Below, in pieces: positions 45,870 to 57,868 of a stretch of DNA of 64,000 bases (the first letter of the stretch is position 1; every line of letters starts with the position of its first letter). Made by a program: the position numbers and the translations under genes. The notes under the pieces are model-generated. The model was not told the origin of the DNA. It made no database searches and worked only from the letters and a program-made list of their open reading frames with translations. Source of the stretch: Capsicum annuum (Eukaryota; Streptophyta; Magnoliopsida; Solanales; Solanaceae). The stretch covers positions 47,510,284 to 47,574,283 of the forward strand of contig NC_061119.1 in the NCBI RefSeq assembly GCF_002878395.1, in the 5' to 3' direction.

Positions 45870-47210
45870 GACATAGAGGATGCAATAGATGAAAACCTTT
45901 CAAAATACAGACGGTAATAGCCAGCCAAACCCATGAAACTCCTGATATCTGACGGAGAAATAGGTCTAGGCCAGTTTCTCACCACTTTAGTCTTTTGATG
46001 GTTACTCTAATGCCATCACCAGAAATAATATGACTAAGGAAGGCCACTAACCATAGCCAAAATTCATACTTACTGGATTTGGCGAATAACTCATGAGTTT
46101 TGAGAGTCTGAAGTACAATTCTTAGGTGATCTGTATGATCATTCTCGCGACAGGAATAGACAAGAATATAATCGATGAAGACTATAATGAACATGTCCAA
46201 GTACTTCTTCAACACTCAGTTTATCAAGTCCATGAAGGCTTTTAGGGAATTTGTAAGACCAAAGGACATGACTAGAAACTCGAAGTGACCATATCGGGTT
46301 CTGAAGGCTATTTTTGGAATGTCACATCTCTGACCCAGAGTTGATGATAAGTTGATCTGAGGTCTATATTAGAAAAGTAACTGGCACCCTAAAGTTTTTC
46401 AAACAAGTCATCGATTCTAGAAAGTGGGTACTTATTCTTGACTATGACTTTGTTCAACTGATGGTAGTCTATACATAATCTGAGGAAACTATCTTTTTAC
46501 GCACAAATAAGACTGGTGAGCACCATGGGGAAATATTGGGTCTGATGAATCCCTTATCTAAAAGATCCTTTAACTGTTCATTTAACTCTTTGAGTTTTTC
46601 TGGAGCCATTCTGTATGAAAAAATAGAAATAGGCTAAATATTTGGAAGAAGGACTATTCCAAAGTCAATTTCCCTAACGGGAGGAACTCTAGGAAGATCA
46701 TCAGGAAATACATCTGAGAATTCATTTACTACTAGATCTGACTCAAGATTGAGAGTCTCTAGACTAGAGTCTTTGACTTAAACAAGATGGTAGATACATC
46801 CCTTGGACATCATTTTTCTCACTCTAAGGTATGAAATCAACTAACCCTTAAGCATTGTAGTACTACCCTCCATTCAAGAACTGGCTCATTTGGGAACTAA
46901 CATTGAAAAATTTTATTTCTATAATAAACTAAGGCATAGTATGAATCGAGCCAATCTATGCCGAGAATAAAATCGAAATCTGTCATCTCTAATTCTATTA
47001 AGTCTGTTAAAGTGACTTTCTAAGATATCATAATTGGATAGTTCCTGTATGCCCGCCGAGCTATGATAGACTTACCTACTAGGGTAGAGATAGAGAAAGG
47101 CTCTACTATAATTTCAAGATCGACTCCAAATTTAATGACTATATAAGGAGTTACAAAAGACAAGGAAGCTCTTGGATCTAGCATAACTTAAACATGTACT
47201 TGGAAGATCT
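45870..47210 (-). pseudogene. Protease and reverse transcriptase of the minus-strand chromovirus
   Basis: Protease: VMLDPRASLSFVTPYIVIKF at about 47,185-47,125, in which the D-P-G active loop reads D-P-R, followed by EMTDFDFILGIDWLDS. RT: the palm segment [16 protein letters not shown] at 46,205-46,150 has the catalytic Asp pair changed to Asp-Tyr (second Asp, codon 46,170-46,168, GAT to TAT). Both enzymes are therefore dead besides numerous stops. The VTIKRL block and the PISPSDIRSF-like join to RNase H follow in the usual order. Confidence 0.85.
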
Positions 47211-47299
47211 ATAACATACCGGTGACCATATTAGGAGAAATTTCCTAATCTTGCCTGAACAAAAGTGCATAAAGCTTATTTGGGTGTTACCCACTGGTT

Positions 47300-48404
47300 G
47301 CAGTGGAAGTGGCACCATACTGATTCAGGTGACCAGACAGAGATGAAGGCCAATTATACTAACCTTGAGAAACTGACTAAGGGCAATATATGAACCTTTA
47401 TCCTGGCTTTCCATACCTAAAACAAATATCACTGCCAACTCTGCAGATTTCCTGATGGTTTTGCCACATGTTTGACAAAAAGGATTGGTTCTAGCACGAC
47501 TGAAACTACCCTAAGATTTAGAGCCTAGAACCCTATCTTTATTACCATTTCTGAACTTAGGGAATGGAGTACTGGCTAAAGATGAAGTTGGAACTGAAGA
47601 CTTTGGAGAAAATTAGGAATGGTTTTCGCCTTCCAACTTAGGCTACGTGAAATTGAAGCTATATGTTCTAGCTCTTTTGTTCTCCCCCTCTCTCTCTATC
47701 CTTATTCTTAGCCTTTTCTATCTGCTGAGCATGGACCATAAGCCTGGATATACCTATTCTACACTCCTTATCCATACTCTCTAACACCCTAGATACGAAC
47801 TTGCTCATTTTGGACCTACTGTCTGCTACTACATGAGGGGCATACATGGCTAACTGAGCAAACTTTAGGGAGTAGCCTTTCAACCTCATACTACCCTATC
47901 TGAGATTGGTGAACTCTAACACTTTGGCTTCTCTCAGCTCTAAGGGAAGAATCTGTCTAGAAAAGTAGTAGAAAACTCTTCCCACTCTATGGGCCCTGCA
48001 TTTGTTCCTCTGTCTACCTTTCACTGATTAAACCATGTATGATCCACATCTTGTATTTGATAGATGGCTAACTCAGCACTCTCACCAAAAGTTACTCCCA
48101 TGATATCTATGACTTTTTGAACCTGCTCAATGAACTCTTATGGATCCTCTTCTAACTTAGATCCTGAGAATAGGGGGGGACTTATTTGGGTGAAGTCCTG
48201 AATCCTAGATGCAGCAGCATTGACTACTGGGTTAGCCTAAACAATGGTTGGTCGTTCATTCTAGGCTACTACGGAATTGGATAGAGTAGTAAATGTAGCC
48301 CAAAATTTTGCATGAAAGACATATTTGTTCAGGGGATCTGCCTTAATGGACTGAGGTACTGACTGATTTCTGGTTCTTCTTCCGTTAGTCTTTTTGGGAG
48401 GTAT
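47300..48404 (-). pseudogene. gag of the minus-strand chromovirus
   Basis: The expected MPPKKTNGRR start at 48,404 reads ATA instead of ATG, so the start codon is lost. Then RIQDFTQISPPLFSGSKLEE, MGVTFGESAELAIYQIQDV, WFNQ, FFPLELREAKVLEFTNLR and (47,889-47,668) GYSLKFAQLAMYAPHVV, MSKFVSRVLESMDKECR. A Cys-rich segment near 47,480-47,400 has CQTCGK and then CFRYGKPG, where the second Cys of a knuckle has become Tyr. Capsid-type retrotransposon Gag, disrupted by stops and by a shift before the Cys-rich part. Confidence 0.8.
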
Positions 48405-48610
48405 GCTCCGTAAATGAAAGGAAAAATGGATTAGACTGATAGTTTAACTCGAGATCATGCTCACTCGCACGACATGAATAATGAAAGAAAGGAAACTTTT
48501 CCTAAAACATCTCATAGCCTCTTGTCCGTAAGTAAAGTGCATAACACACCCATGCACAAGACTCTATTTGATGTGGCTTTAAGACTCCCAAGGACTCAGT
48601 TAAACCTTAG

Positions 48611-48622
48611 GCTCTAATACAA
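48611..48622 (-). other. Degenerate primer binding site
   Basis: GCTCTAATACAA, i.e. TTGTATTAGAGC in element sense against the expected TGGTATCAGAGC (two differences), next to the 5' LTR start at 48,627. Confidence 0.8.
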
Positions 48623-48626
48623 AGTT

Positions 48627-48894
48627 TGTAATGCCCTGAGACTGTACCCCAAATGCTACACAGTGCTTACGACCCTGAAGGACCACAAGCTAACCCATGA
48701 CGGATACCTGTTGTGAGCACTAAATGACAATAATATAATAAATATAGAAAATAGGATGAAATTCCATAAGGTTAAAAATATGAATACTAATAAAGAATAA
48801 CAACTGTAATAATATATGATAAAACATCTGAAATACTATCTGAAAGTCTAGTCTGATAAGCCTCTAACTGAACTGTCTGAAAGTGGAGTTGATG
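48627..48894 (-). repeat. 5' LTR of the minus-strand chromovirus, left piece
   Basis: 268 bp from TGTAATGCCC up to the insertion point; matches 41,208-41,470. The rest of this LTR is at 61,453-63,668. The last five bases TGATG are the target duplicated by the plus-strand insertion. Confidence 0.9.
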
Positions 48895-49775
48895 TGTAAT
48901 ACCCCATACTTTTCCTATCCTAAATTTGTTCTTAAAATTTTAAAGGATAGCTTCCAAAATAAATAGTGTTTATTTCATGTTTAATTTTCCATTTTTGGAC
49001 CCTTCAATGTATAGGAAATTGAATTAGCTTTCCAATGACATAAAATTCGCCTAAATCGGATAACCAAGTAAGAAGCTATGGTGATTTTAAGTTTCAGTCA
49101 TAAAATACCGTGATTTGGGCCCGTAGGGCATCGCGGAGAATGGTAAAAATCAAAATTGTATAATTTCAGTGAAACTCCACGATTCCACCACATTGCGGTG
49201 ATGTCCCATCTCACAATTGTCACTTTCCAGTAAAGCTTCACGATCATGGCACATTGCGGAGGAGTCCCATTTCACATTTGGTAATTTCTAGCGAGCATCC
49301 ACAATAATGGCGCATCGCAAAGGTGGCCAAAAGTGCATTCACAAGGCTTACCGCAATAGCTCCGTGTTGCAGTGATTTTCTAGGTCACAATGGGGAGTTT
49401 CCAGTAAGCCACTGCGATAGTGGCACGTCTCGGTGGCCACCCAAATCGGAAAAATATCATATTTTCAATTCTATCTAGATGTTTAAAGTGGGCATCATGG
49501 TCAATTCCCAAGGCCCCAATTCATCCAAAATAAATAATTAAACCCATTCTAAGCACTTTATGCCCTATTTCAACCATTCTCTCTCAAAGCAAAACCCTAA
49601 AGCTCCAAATCTTCTTCTCCAAAAAATCAAAATTCTCCCTTGATTATCCAAGAAAGCTTAAACTTGAGGATTTCCAAGACAAGATAATCAAGAACTCATC
49701 ACTATGAATTCAATTAGGAATCAATAACTTAAGTTTCTTCATCTAATCATCAATCAAGTTATGCGGGGTTTATGA

Positions 49776-49799
49776 ACAAGGATCTTCTTTCATCCTTGT
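49776..49799 (+). other. Leader hairpin (5' LTR)
   Basis: ACAAGGAT, loop CTTCTTTC, ATCCTTGT: a perfect 8-bp stem. The upstream AAGTTATGC site has lost the GT seen in the 3' LTR (AAGGTGTG). Same loop, different stem from the CCATGGGT family. Confidence 0.7.
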
Positions 49800-50548
49800 G
49801 TCTAAATACCAAGTCTTCTATAACAAATTCATATGATTTTGAATGCTATACATGATTTTAAATTAGGGTTCATACCCCTTGTTCCCAATTGCAAGATTAT
49901 AAGCTTTGAATGATTTTAGAAGTTGAATTGCATGTCTATGTTCATATTTTCATACATGTTGCCGAAATTTCCAGATTTTAAGTTGATTTATGAATGTTTA
50001 CATTACCAAGCATGAATATTATGATGTTTTAACATGAGATTGAAGCATGGATTACTATCCCAAGATAGATTATATGATTTCAAAAAAGATGATGCTTTAA
50101 GCATCTTATGAGCAAATTATTTAGAGTTTTTCAGTAAAGCTTTGATCTTTCGATCATTGGTTAAGCTTTGGAATCCACTTTACAGATTATTATAGTTTAT
50201 AAAACTCAAAATAGCTTTATTTACCAATTTACTTAGATAAATGTATAACTGGTTTCTTCATATAAACCCTTATGCTAGTTTTAAAAAGTGGATTTTCAAT
50301 GGTTTGAGTATACAGATTTAAGAGGGGATAGAATTTAGTACCAAGCAAGAAGTGTGGGATTAGCGTGCCCTATCTTCCACAGAATTACGAGCCAACGTAG
50401 GTATTGATTGAGATTATTCTTTTTTCTATATGGATGATAGATTTATCTTATGATCGATCACATGGAAAATAGGTAATACTCCCTAGCAAGAGTATGATAC
50501 GTTTCCCCATCATGAGGTTTCATTCTTAGAAGGACAAGACATTGGACT

Positions 50549-50565
50549 CCATGTAGCACACATGG
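50549..50565 (+). other. Mid-LTR hairpin
   Basis: CCATGT, loop AGCAC, ACATGG. In the 3' LTR (60,818-60,834) the right arm is ACGTGG, which still pairs through a G-T. Followed by TTTATGTCGGTTAAG in both. Confidence 0.6.
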
Positions 50566-51002
50566 TTTATGTCGGTTAAGGAAACCCCCCTACTAGCTAA
50601 AAGAAAATAAAAGAATAACAGAATAGCTTTTATAAAATAAAGTGTAAAGGCCCACAAATTTTACTCAGATTATGCTTTACATAAAGGTATTAGCTTCAGA
50701 TTTCAGTTTTTAGATTCCAAATTTAAAAGTGGGTCCTTTCTACACATAGACAACAAGATTAAAAGAAAGAATACAAGTACAACTTTTATAGCTAAATGTT
50801 ATGAATCACTAGACTTATAAATTATGATTTGCCCCTCGTGACTATTATTTTCAGTATTTCAAATATTCCAGCTTATTGAGTCATTTACATTTAGCATGCA
50901 TTGTTTTATAAATTATGATGATGAGAAAATGGTTTACTTATGCATTCACCCCGATATACTCATTCCATCCTCAATGTACTGATCCACATATATGTTTATG
51001 TG

Positions 51003-51023
51003 CTAAATTATCTCATAATGTAG
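51003..51023 (+). other. Hairpin near the LTR 3' end
   Basis: CTAAATTAT, loop CTC, ATAATGTAG: 8 of 9 positions pair. It follows ATGTACTGATCCACATATATG and precedes GTTTAGGTACTC, the same setting as in other families. Confidence 0.6.
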
Positions 51024-51477
51024 GTTTAGGTACTCAGTATCAGCAGCGCAAGTAGTTCAAGCATCTCCATCTACATTCGACAGTTGGTGAATCCTCATAG
51101 TTCAGGGACTTATTCTTACAGATTTTGCAGCTTAGTAGTTCATATGAGTCAGTATTTCTTTACAGACAGTTTAAGTTAGCTGGGTGTTTGTCCCAGTGAC
51201 TCTCTAATTATTAGTAGTAGAGGCTTTTCAACTAGTTCTGATTCAGATTATTCATTATCGATGTTTCAAACATTATTCTTAGATATTTCAGATAGTTTCT
51301 ACATTCTAGTATCACTTTTATGTCCATATTTCAATTATTATAAGATTTAGGCTCAGATTTCGGGGCCTAGTTTCAATTTCTACATTCTATAATGTGCAAA
51401 CAGAATTAGCTTAAGGCTACTCATAGTCTTGACCACCATGTGACATCTCAGGGCCTAGTTTTAGGGTGTTACAAACT

Positions 51478-51489
51478 TGGTATCAGTGC
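51478..51489 (+). other. Primer binding site, initiator-Met tRNA type
   Basis: TGGTATCAGTGC, one change from TGGTATCAGAGC, 4 nt after the LTR end. Confidence 0.9.
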
Positions 51490-51667
51490 TCGGTTTTAAA
51501 GAGTCCTAAGGAGTCAGACAAGTCATATTACATAGAGACTTGATTATTGGTGTGAAGTATGCCACATTTATGAGAAATCAGCTATGGAACATTCTTAGGA
51601 AATCATCTATTTATTTCATGATCTATCGTGCTTATAATATCTTTACATTTTTTTAACTCGTTCTCTT

Positions 51668-52840
51668 ATGTCACAATTGAAAAATCCTCCTCATCGAGCT
51701 AATGCACGTAGAAATTATAACCACCCCGAAGATTTTTTGAATGAGAATATGTCCCATACTGAGTTTATGGCTTCTTTTCAGGTGTTAGCCCAAGCTATGA
51801 CTGCCAATGTTCAGGGCAACCATCAAAACCAGGATGTAGTTCTACTTTTATACAATGGTGATTTAGCAGCACGTAGAATCAGAGACTTTATGAGAATGAA
51901 TTCTTTAGAGTTCTTTGGGTAGAAAGTAGGCAAGGACCCACAACTTTACTTAGATAAGGTAAAGAAGATCACCCAGATTATGTATATTTCTTAGGAAAGG
52001 AGTGCAGAATTAGAATCCTATAGATTGAAGGATGTAGCTTATGATTAGGTGGTTATATGGAAGAATAGTAGATGTGGGAATGCAGCTCCTATGAGTTGGA
52101 AAGTATATTTGGATGCTTTTTTAGACATGTTCTTCCAGCGTGAGATAAGGGAAGCTAGGAAAGAGGAATTTGTGAATTTAAGGCAGGGTTCAATGATAGT
52201 GAAGGAGTATTGCCTTAAGTTCAATCAGTTGTCTAAGTATGCCCCAGATATGGTGGCTAATCCTAGGGAAAGTATAAGTAAGTTTGTTATTTGAGTGTCT
52301 AGTTTGGTAGGAAAGGAGCATAGGACTGACATACTTATTAGAGACATAAATCTTGCTAAATTAATGATGCATGCTCAGCAGATTGAAGCATAGAAGTTGA
52401 AGGAACAAGAGAAAGGAAATAAGAAGGCTATAACAAGACAGTTTGAGTATATATAGGCTAGATCTCAAGAAGGAAATCAGTTGTAGTTTCAGAATTGTTC
52501 ATCTATGCCAACACAACTTTAGCTAGTGCTCCCACTCCCAGAGATAGATAGGAGCAGTGATGTAAGTCTTTTATATCTAGATCCCAGAATAGTATAGGTG
52601 GTAGGCACAATTATCCTCCATGTTCTAGGTATGGTAAGAGTTATCTTGGTAGGTGTATAGCTGGCCAGAGGGGTTGTTTTGGTTATGGTAAGTTGGGTCA
52701 TAGTATTAGAGACTGTTTGTACGCTAAGCAGGGAAATAGAGATGTTCTTCCTCATACTCAAGCTACTAGTGCACCAGCTTCTGTAGGTCGCCCAGTCCCT
52801 CCTCAGTATTGGTGGCATTCAACACCAGAATTAAATTTAT
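51668..52840 (+). pseudogene. gag of the plus-strand chromovirus
   Basis: ATG at 51,668 opens MSQLKNPPHRANARRNYNHP; the same frame gives FMASFQVLAQAMTANVQGN, RRIRDFMRMNSLEFFG, a TAG at 51,920, then GKDPQLYLDKVKKITQIMYI, further stops, SWKVYLDAFLDMFFQREIRE and RQGSMIVKEYCLKFNQLSKY to TGA at 52,292. After a frame change there are two zinc knuckles: 52,621-52,656 reads C-x2-Y-x4-Y-x3-C (second Cys and the His both Tyr) and 52,675-52,716 reads CFGYGKLGHSIRDC (second Cys is Tyr). TGT to TAT and CAT to TAT are single transitions. RNA-binding Gag, now inactive; a close relative of the minus-strand gag at 18,607. Confidence 0.85.
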
Positions 52841-54130
52841 GCCTAACCATCCTGTCAGGAGTAGGAGGATTCACTTATGTGACCCCATTAGTTGCAGTAA
52901 ATGTTAAGATAAGTTTTGAAAAGATCCTTGAGACCTTCTTGATTTCTACCCTGGTGGGTGAGTCAATTATTGCTAAATAAATCTATAGAAAGTGTCCTAT
53001 CACTATCCCCTATAAAGTCATATTAACAGACCTAATAGAGTTTGATATGATTGACTTTGATATTATTCTTGGCATGGATTAGCTCCATTCTTGTTATGCG
53101 TCCATAGATTGTCGCACCCGAGTGGTGAAGTTTCAATTTCCAAATAAGCTAGTCTTTGAGTGTTCTGTTAATTCAGTGTCTCCCAAAAATCATTTCATAT
53201 CTTATTTTAAAGCCATAAAGTTGATTTTTAAAGGATGTATCTATCATCTAGTTTGAGTCAAAGACACTAAGTCTGAGACTCCAACAGTTTAGTCAATCAC
53301 TGTGGTCAATGAGTTTCCTGATGTCTTTCCTAAAGATTTACCAGAGGTACCTCTTAATAGGGAAATAGAATTCAGAATTAACTTTCTTCCAGATACTCAG
53401 CCTATTTATATCCCTCCAATTGTATGGCGCCCACCGAGCTTAAAGAATTGAAAGATCAACTCAAAGATCTTTTAGACAAAGGTTTCATAAGGCCTAGTGT
53501 TTCTCCATGGGTGCTTCCTTCCTATTTGTGCAAAAGAAAGATAGTTCTTTGCGTATGTGCACTGATTGTCATTAGCTGAATAAAGTCACAGTAAAGAACA
53601 AATATTATCTTCATAGAATTGATGACTTATTTGATCAACTCCAAGATGCAAGTTATTTCTCAAAGATAGACCTTAGATCCAGTTATCATCATCTTAAAAT
53701 AAGGGAGTGTGATATTCCAAAGACATCCTTCAGAATCGGTTATGGTCATTTTTAGTTTCTAGTCATGTCCTTCGGACTAACCAATGCCCCAGTAGCTTTT
53801 ATGGACTTGATGAATAGATTGTTCAGATAGTATCTTGACATATTTTTCATAGTCTTTATCAATGATATTTTTGTCTATTCTCGTAGTGAGGATGATCATG
53901 CAACCATTTAAGAATTGTTTTACAGACTCTTAGAGATCATCGGTTCTTTGCCAAATTTAGCAAATATGAATTTTAGCTAAGGTCTGTAGCTTTCCTTGGT
54001 CATATTATTTCAAGTGAGAGAATTAGAGTTGATTCTCAAAAGACAGAAATTGTACGGAATTGGCCTAGACCTATCTATCCATCAGATATTAGGAGTTTCT
54101 TGGGTCTAACTGGTTATTACAAATATTTTG
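52841..54130 (+). pseudogene. Protease and reverse transcriptase of the plus-strand chromovirus
   Basis: Protease: FTYVTPLVAVNVKISFEKIL, LISTLVGESIIAK, stop, YRKCPITIPYKVILTDLIEF, FDIILGMD. The catalytic D-x-G that should precede FTYVTP reads L-S-G, so the Asp is lost. [37 protein letters not shown], then shifted frames. The palm motif FIVFINDIFVYS at 53,846-53,881 has Asn for the first catalytic Asp (codon 53,861, GAT to AAT). Multiple stops, several of the TGG or CAG to TAG type. DIILGMD is followed by TAG where Trp is usual. Confidence 0.85.
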
Positions 54131-54179
54131 TTAAGGGTTTCTCATCGATTGCATCTCCTATGTCTAGATTGACCCAAAA

Positions 54180-55528
54180 AAAAGTTAATTTCCTGTAGTT
54201 AGATTCCCATGAGAAGAGTTTTTAGGAGTTAAAGACTCAACTCACTTCATCCCTAGTGTTAGCATTACCGGATGGTACAGATGGTTTTGTGGTTTATTAT
54301 GAAACCTCCATATTGGGTTTGGATTGTGTTTTGATGCAGAGAGGTAAGGTCATATCCTACGCCTCTAGACAACTTAAGCCTCACGAAAAGAACTACCTAA
54401 CCCATGACATTGAGTTAACTATTGTTTTGATTGCTTTGAAAATCTGGAAACATTATTTATATGGGGTGCATGTTAATGTGTTAACGGATCACAAAAGCTT
54501 TCAATATGTTTTTAATCGGAGAGAGTTGAATCTACGTCTAAGAAAGGTGTTAGAATTGTTAAAGGATTATTACATAAGTATGTTGTATCATCTGGGCAAG
54601 GCCAATATAATGGAAGACTCCCTTAGTAGATTGTCTATGGGCAATGTTGCTCATGTGGAGAATTATAAGAAAGAGTTATCTTGGGAAGTTGATCGTTTGG
54701 CTACATTGGGTGTTAGGTTGATTGATTCAGCTGAAGGGAATGTTTGGGTTCAGAGTAGTTTTGAATCTTCCCTAGTTTTGGAAGTGAAAGATAAGCAAGA
54801 TAAGGATTCTAGTTTGATCAAATTGAAGGAGTTGGTTAAAAACTAAAATGTAGAGGTTTTATCCCAAGGGGTAGATGGTGTGTTGAGGTACCAAAGTAGA
54901 ATGTGTGTGCCATGTTTTGATTATTTGAGGCAACAAATTATGGCAAAAGCGCATGGTGCGCATTATTCTATTCATTCTGGCACTACCAAGATATAACGTA
55001 ACTTATGGGAAATCTATCGGTGGAGTGATATGAAGAGAGATATAACGGAGTTTGTGGCCAAGTGTGGAACTTACCAATAGGTTAAGGTAGAACACCAAAG
55101 ACCTGGTGGTTCATTCCAATATTTGTTATTCCAACTTGGAAGTAGGAAAAGGTGAATATGAATTTTGTGACTGGTTACCCCATTTGCATTGTCAGCACAA
55201 TTTGGTTTGGGTTATTGTAGACAGATTGACTAAGTCAGTGCATTTTTTGCCAGTTCAGACGTCTTATACGACTGAAGATTATGCTAAGTTGTATTTTCGA
55301 GAGATGGTTAGATTGTGCAGAGTTCCTTTATCTATCATCTTCGATAGGGGTACTCAGTTTACCTCTCAGTTTTACAAAGCTTTTCAGAAGGGTCTTGTTA
55401 CCCAAGTTTATCTTAGTTTAGCTTTTTATCCACAGACAGGTGGTCAGGCTGATAGGACCATTTAAACACTAGAGTATATGTTAAGGGCATGTGTTCCTGA
55501 TTTTAAAGATAGTTGGGATTGTCATTTG
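54180..55528 (+). pseudogene. RNase H and integrase (N-terminal and core part) of the plus-strand chromovirus
   Basis: An open frame 54,256-54,846 reads [87 protein letters not shown]. RNase H Asp-1 reads Glu (YCDAS to YYETS); Glu, TDHK Asp and the last Asp remain. Integrase zinc finger: both His kept (AHGAHYSIHSG), C-x2-C reads KCGTYQ (second Cys to Tyr). In the core the first Asp of the DF(I/V)TG motif reads Asn (NMNFVTGYP), a frameshift follows, VWVIVDRLTKSVHFLPVQ and IIFDRGTQFTSQFYKAFQKG keep the second Asp, and GGQADRTI has Asp for the catalytic Glu. Interrupted at 55,529. Confidence 0.9.
55524..55528 (+). repeat. Target-site duplication, left (ATTTG)
   Basis: Repeated at 58,264-58,268. 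Removing the insert and one copy restores the integrase codons D-C-H-L-P-L-I-E-F-A-Y. Confidence 0.9.
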
Positions 55529-57868
55529 TGTAATGCCCCGCACTTTCCTAAGCTAGAAAGTGAACCGTTGTTTGTACATGTGAAACTCCCAATTTTGTAA
55601 GCCATATTTGGGCACATGAATTACCAAGAGTACCCTAGTTATAAGAGAGCTTATGATGTGTTAAGTGTGGTTATATGAGTCACTTAAGGTAGTACAAGCT
55701 AAGAGTTTTGAAATCCATCAAGTTTTAGTGTTTGAATTTGCATGGGTCATCTTTGAATGAGCATAACTTGATAAATATGTGGTATTTCTGCATATTTATA
55801 CCCACCAACTTATAGAGAATCGAATTATCTTTCCAACAATATCAATTTCATCAAAATCCGACACCCGGGCCAGGAGTTATGGCTTTGGGAAGTAGAGTGT
55901 GTCACCTAACCAATCGCACATGGCTACTGGAATAGGTGTGCGATAAGCAATGCAGTGTATACTCAAATGTGTGTGATAAGCAATGTGGCGCATACTTAAA
56001 TATGTGCTTTAAGTAATGCGGCGCATATGTAGATGTATGCAATAAGCAATGTGGCGCACACTTGGTGTTTCAAGTAGTAAAAACACTCCATTTTGAGTTA
56101 TTTTGAGGGAAATTAAGTCTTTTGGCAGTCCTTACACACCCCTAAACTTAACCTTACAAATTTAATAGAATCTAAACACATGATAACCCTATTATCAATC
56201 TAATTTCACCATCCAAGAGCACTAAAGAGAAAAAACAACTAGGGTTGCACAATCAACATTGAGGGTCCAACCTTTCAACGAATCCGTTACCATAAAGGTA
56301 TGTGAGATTTTCAACAAGAATATCCTTTCGTTCTTGTGCCCAAAAATTTGTATTATTTTACGAAGATACATGATTTTAGTTGTTTAATTACGAATTTGAG
56401 ATGGAAACTATTATCCTATATTCTTGTTCAAGAAACTATGATATTTTTGTGATGTCTTAAAGATAAATTCCTTGAGTTTTTATGTTAATATCATGTTTCA
56501 AGTTGAATTTTCAGGTTTTCGTATGAGTTATACTTGTTTTATATACAAAGTATGAATCTTGAAATGTTTTTCTCAAGTGTTGATATATGGGATTTAAACC
56601 CTCTTTGAGATTATGATCTTTGGTGAAGTAATGTGTTATACACACCTTGATATTTGAATGATTTGACCTTCTGGTCTTGAAAGAGTTATTTTTTGAACTC
56701 GAATGAGAAAAGAAATCCACATGTTGATTTATTATGAAAAAGGGGTAGCATGATGGCTCCCGATATGAATTGTGGAATTGTGTTGTTGTGGATTTTCTTT
56801 TGAAATGATCTGAGCTTAGTTTGGGAGTAGTCTTTAGCATTGAGTGGGAGGTATAGCTGTGATTAGTACTTCCCTAGAACTACGTTCCCCCATAGGATAT
56901 GAGACATAGTGATCACTAGTAAACAAAAGATTAAGGTCCTACTCTGATAGCAAGGATAGGACAGCTCTCCCCAACATGGGTTGGACGTTGGACTCCATAT
57001 AGCTCACATGGTTTATGTCGATTGTAAGAGACTCTCAATGTGTGTGTATTCTTCTGATTGAGATGAAAAATATAATAGTTTGAAAGTGTGAGTTAAGAAA
57101 GTTATCGTTTCTGAAGAATTTGATGGATATTTCTATATCTTAAAGAGAATTGTTATGAAAGCTACTCGTTTTGATGAATTGAAAATAATTATGAAAGTGA
57201 TTGGGATTTACTATGATGAATCACATGTTTTCACCCGATGTGTTTTACTCTATGGTGATTATGATGATTTTATTTTGAGCTAAGTGAGTCTCTTATTACA
57301 GCATGCATATTTTCCTATGAATATTTATGATATAGGACTTTTATGAAAACTTGCATACACCCCCATATACTCGGTCCATATTCCATGGTACTGACCCATG
57401 TATTAGTACGTGGGCTACATTTTCCCTATAATATAGGTTCAGGTGCTCATTCCCAGGCTTGACGTGATTCTTCGAGCACATTGGTCTACATTTTCTGTAG
57501 TGGTGAGTCCTCATGGTTTGAGGACTGGTTATTTCATATTTAAGTCTTTTATTTTGGGTTATCATTTTATTCCCTGATATTAGGGTCAGTTGGGGTCTAT
57601 CCCAATGGCTTAGTGTTATACAGTTTAGTAGAGGTTTGCCAGACTAGATGGTTAGATTGATCAGTCTTATGAAGAGGTCGTATTTTGTTACATTCCGCAT
57701 CTCTTTCATTTTGAATTATGATATTATGAAGAATATCTTGATGTTTGATTATAGTAATCTTGTCGATGAGTGTTGAATGGTATGAAAATAGCTCAAAGGG
57801 TTAGCTTGGGGCTACTTGTAGCCTTAAGCACCGTGTAATGCTTCGGGACCCATTTTTGGGGTAATACA
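55529..57868 (+). repeat. Long LTR at the left end of the chimeric insertion
   Basis: Contains the 60-bp upstream module (55,815-55,880, with ATATCAATTTCATC and GACACCCGGGCCAGGAGTTA), four ~33-bp tandem units around GATAAGCAATGTGGCGCA (55,935-56,070), a splice-donor-like AAAGGTATGTGAG (56,293), a leader hairpin (56,314), a weaker mid-LTR hairpin (56,995-57,011) and a weak 3'-end hairpin (57,415-57,436). The 109-codon minus frame at 56,511-56,840 is incidental. Confidence 0.85.
56293..56337 (+). other. Splice-donor-like site plus leader hairpin
   Basis: AAAGGTATGTGAG is the best donor match of the set. 19 nt after its AAGG comes ACAAGAAT, loop ATCCTTTC, GTTCTTGT (56,314-56,337): 8 pairs including one T-G. 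The stem differs from ACAAGGAT/ATCCTTGT on both arms. Confidence 0.7.

Larger units (their letters stand above)
48895..51473 (+). repeat. 5' LTR of the plus-strand chromovirus
   Basis: Length 2,579 bp, TGTAATACCCC to TAGGGTGTTACA. It holds the 60-bp upstream module (49,015-49,085), a degenerate array of CG-bearing units of about 80 bp (ACATTGCGGTGA, GCACATTGCGGAGG, GGCGCATCGCAAAGG; 49,115-49,440), a leader hairpin (49,776), a mid-LTR hairpin (50,549) and a 3'-end hairpin (51,003). Confidence 0.9.

Noticed and set aside
56511..56840. 109-codon minus frame, among the longest in the window
   Set aside because: It is antisense within the long LTR of the chimeric insertion and shows no motif; LTR noncoding sequence explains it.
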